Source: Pseudomonas putida (GTDB lineage: Bacteria; Pseudomonadota; Gammaproteobacteria; Pseudomonadales; Pseudomonadaceae). Taken from it: a stretch of 64,000 bases of DNA. Positions 63,209-64,000 of the stretch are shown here, in pieces. A program made the position numbers and the translations under genes. How positions within the stretch are numbered: the first letter of the stretch is position 1; every line of letters starts with the position of its first letter. The notes below the pieces were generated by a model that did not search any database, was not told the DNA's origin, and was given only the letters and a program-made list of their open reading frames with translations. The stretch lies in assembly GCF_026625125.1 (NCBI RefSeq), contig NZ_CP113097.1, positions 310,001 to 374,000 of the forward strand, given 5' to 3'.

Positions 63209-63931
63209 ATGACTGAATCGCAAGATACGCCGATCACCACCGACGGCGAAGCGCGCCCACACCGCCGCATCAAGAGTTTCGTGATGCGCGCCGGGCGCAT
63301 GACCGAAGGCCAGCAACGTGGCCTGGACCAGGGTGGCCCGCTTTATATCCTGCCGCTGGCCGACAGTCCGGTGGACTACGACCAGGTGTTCGGCCGCTCG
63401 GCGCCGCGCACCCTGGAGATCGGCTTCGGCATGGGCCATTCCCTGTTGGAAATGGCCGCTGCCGCACCTGAACAAGACTTCATCGGTGTTGAAGTGCACC
63501 GCCCAGGTGTGGGTGCACTGCTGAACGGCGTGCTGACCGAAGGCCTGAAGAACCTGCGGGTCTACGATTGCGACGCCATCGAAGTGCTCAACCGCTGCGT
63601 GGCCGATAACAGCCTCGACCGCTTGATGCTGTTCTTCCCCGACCCATGGCACAAGGCGCGCCACCACAAGCGCCGTATCGTGCAGCTGGAGTTCGCCGAG
63701 CTGGTGCGTCGCAAGCTCAAGCCGGGTGGCGTATTCCATATGGCCACCGACTGGGAACCGTATGCCGAATACATGCTGGAAGTGATGAGCGCGGCTCCGG
63801 GATACCGCAACCTGGCAGCGGACGGGGCTTATGTACCGCGTCCCGAAGAACGTCCCATCACCAAGTTCGAGCGCCGTGGTGAGCGCTTGGGCCATGGGGT
63901 TTGGGATTTGAAGTTCGAGAAGGTCGATTGA
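63209..63931 (+). CDS. trmB: tRNA (guanine-46-N7) methyltransferase
   Basis: 240 residues. The S-adenosylmethionine motif [15 protein letters not shown] and the catalytic [16 protein letters not shown] are typical of TrmB. It methylates G46 in the variable loop of tRNA. The N-terminal extension of about 30 residues ([20 protein letters not shown]) is usual in Pseudomonas. It begins 9 bases after thiG, so they are likely co-transcribed. A hairpin follows at 63973. Confidence 0.96.
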   Translation: MTESQDTPITTDGEARPHRRIKSFVMRAGRMTEGQQRGLDQGGPLYILPLADSPVDYDQVFGRSAPRTLEIGFGMGHSLLEMAAAAPEQDFIGVEVHRPGVGALLNGVLTEGLKNLRVYDCDAIEVLNRCVADNSLDRLMLFFPDPWHKARHHKRRIVQLEFAELVRRKLKPGGVFHMATDWEPYAEYMLEVMSAAPGYRNLAADGAYVPRPEERPITKFERRGERLGHGVWDLKFEKVD

Positions 63932-63972
63932 TTGGCCGTTTGAGCCTTTCGATTGTGCGCTGATCTGCCTGT

Positions 63973-63994
63973 GCAAGCCCTTCGGGGCTTGTTT
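63973..63994 (+). terminator. Terminator after trmB
   Basis: GCAAGCCC-TTC-GGGGCTTG followed by TTT; a 7-bp stem in the usual position behind trmB. The window ends six bases later, so the T-tract context is only partly visible. Confidence 0.7.
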
Positions 63995-64000
63995 GCATTC

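Overview
This window reads as a chromosomal segment of a Pseudomonas of the P. putida group. The GC content is high, the coding density is high, and the gene neighbourhoods are those known from that group: serA next to a D-2-hydroxyglutarate dehydrogenase, rpiA/ilvA, rppH-ptsP, lgt-thyA, cadR/cadA, ftsYEX-rpoH, and thiSG-trmB. P. putida-type REP palindromes lie between genes. No rRNA, tRNA, CRISPR array, complete insertion sequence or prophage was seen. Almost everything is core genome, with accessory genes at a few points.

Layout. 1-5.9 kb: the 5' part of a large coiled-coil protein that runs off the left edge (possible S-type bacteriocin or polymorphic toxin), then small exported proteins, an alpha/beta hydrolase, and the overlapping pair of EF-Tu prolyl hydroxylase (PPHD) and DUF523/TudS desulfidase. 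5.9-6.2 kb: two opposed REP elements around a 35-bp tandem duplication. 6.2-15.3 kb: central metabolism (serA, D2HGDH, an FAH-family enzyme, rpiA, ilvA, a likely histidinol-phosphate phosphatase) and two tandem SdiA-regulated beta-propeller paralogues. 15.4-21.7 kb: rppH-ptsP, an NRDE protein, then TSUP permease-lgt-thyA. 21.7-24.5 kb: a cadmium/zinc resistance module with a readable MerR-type operator. 24.6-30.1 kb: LysR regulator, 2-aminoethylphosphonate ABC transporter and an HD-domain diiron oxygenase. 30.1-43.6 kb: DUF3482/DUF2868 pair, folA, cystine symporter, pchP, ilvD, mgtE, rlmI, HDOD-mutM, ferredoxin and coaD. 43.7-48.1 kb: a putative alcohol/aldehyde oxidation cluster (GMC oxidoreductase, Tat-exported partner, aldehyde dehydrogenase, divergent TetR), with a 14-unit triplet repeat between two of its genes. 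48.2-56.3 kb: sulfurtransferase, YheT-type hydrolase and two M16 peptidase pairs on either side of rsmD. 56.6-64 kb: ftsY-ftsE-ftsX-rpoH, mtgA, DUF423, thiS-thiG and trmB.

How the parts work together. SerA and D2HGDH form a known redox couple that pulls serine synthesis forward. RppH and PtsP link RNA 5'-end processing with nitrogen-related phosphotransfer signalling. The phosphonate cluster has uptake and one catabolic oxygenase, but no hydroxylase (PhnY) is present here. The GMC/Tat/aldehyde dehydrogenase genes suggest stepwise oxidation of an alcohol to an acid near the inner membrane. The M16 region is the most unusual: an exported protease pair with a second, signal-less paralogous pair whose first ribosome-binding site lies inside a perfect hairpin.

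The points most worth following are the duplicated cytoplasmic M16 pair, the triplet repeat between the Tat partner and the GMC gene, the orphan HD oxygenase with all expected metal ligands, the solute-binding protein that lacks its second lobe, and the truncated left-edge gene. No wholly new system can be proved from sequence alone.
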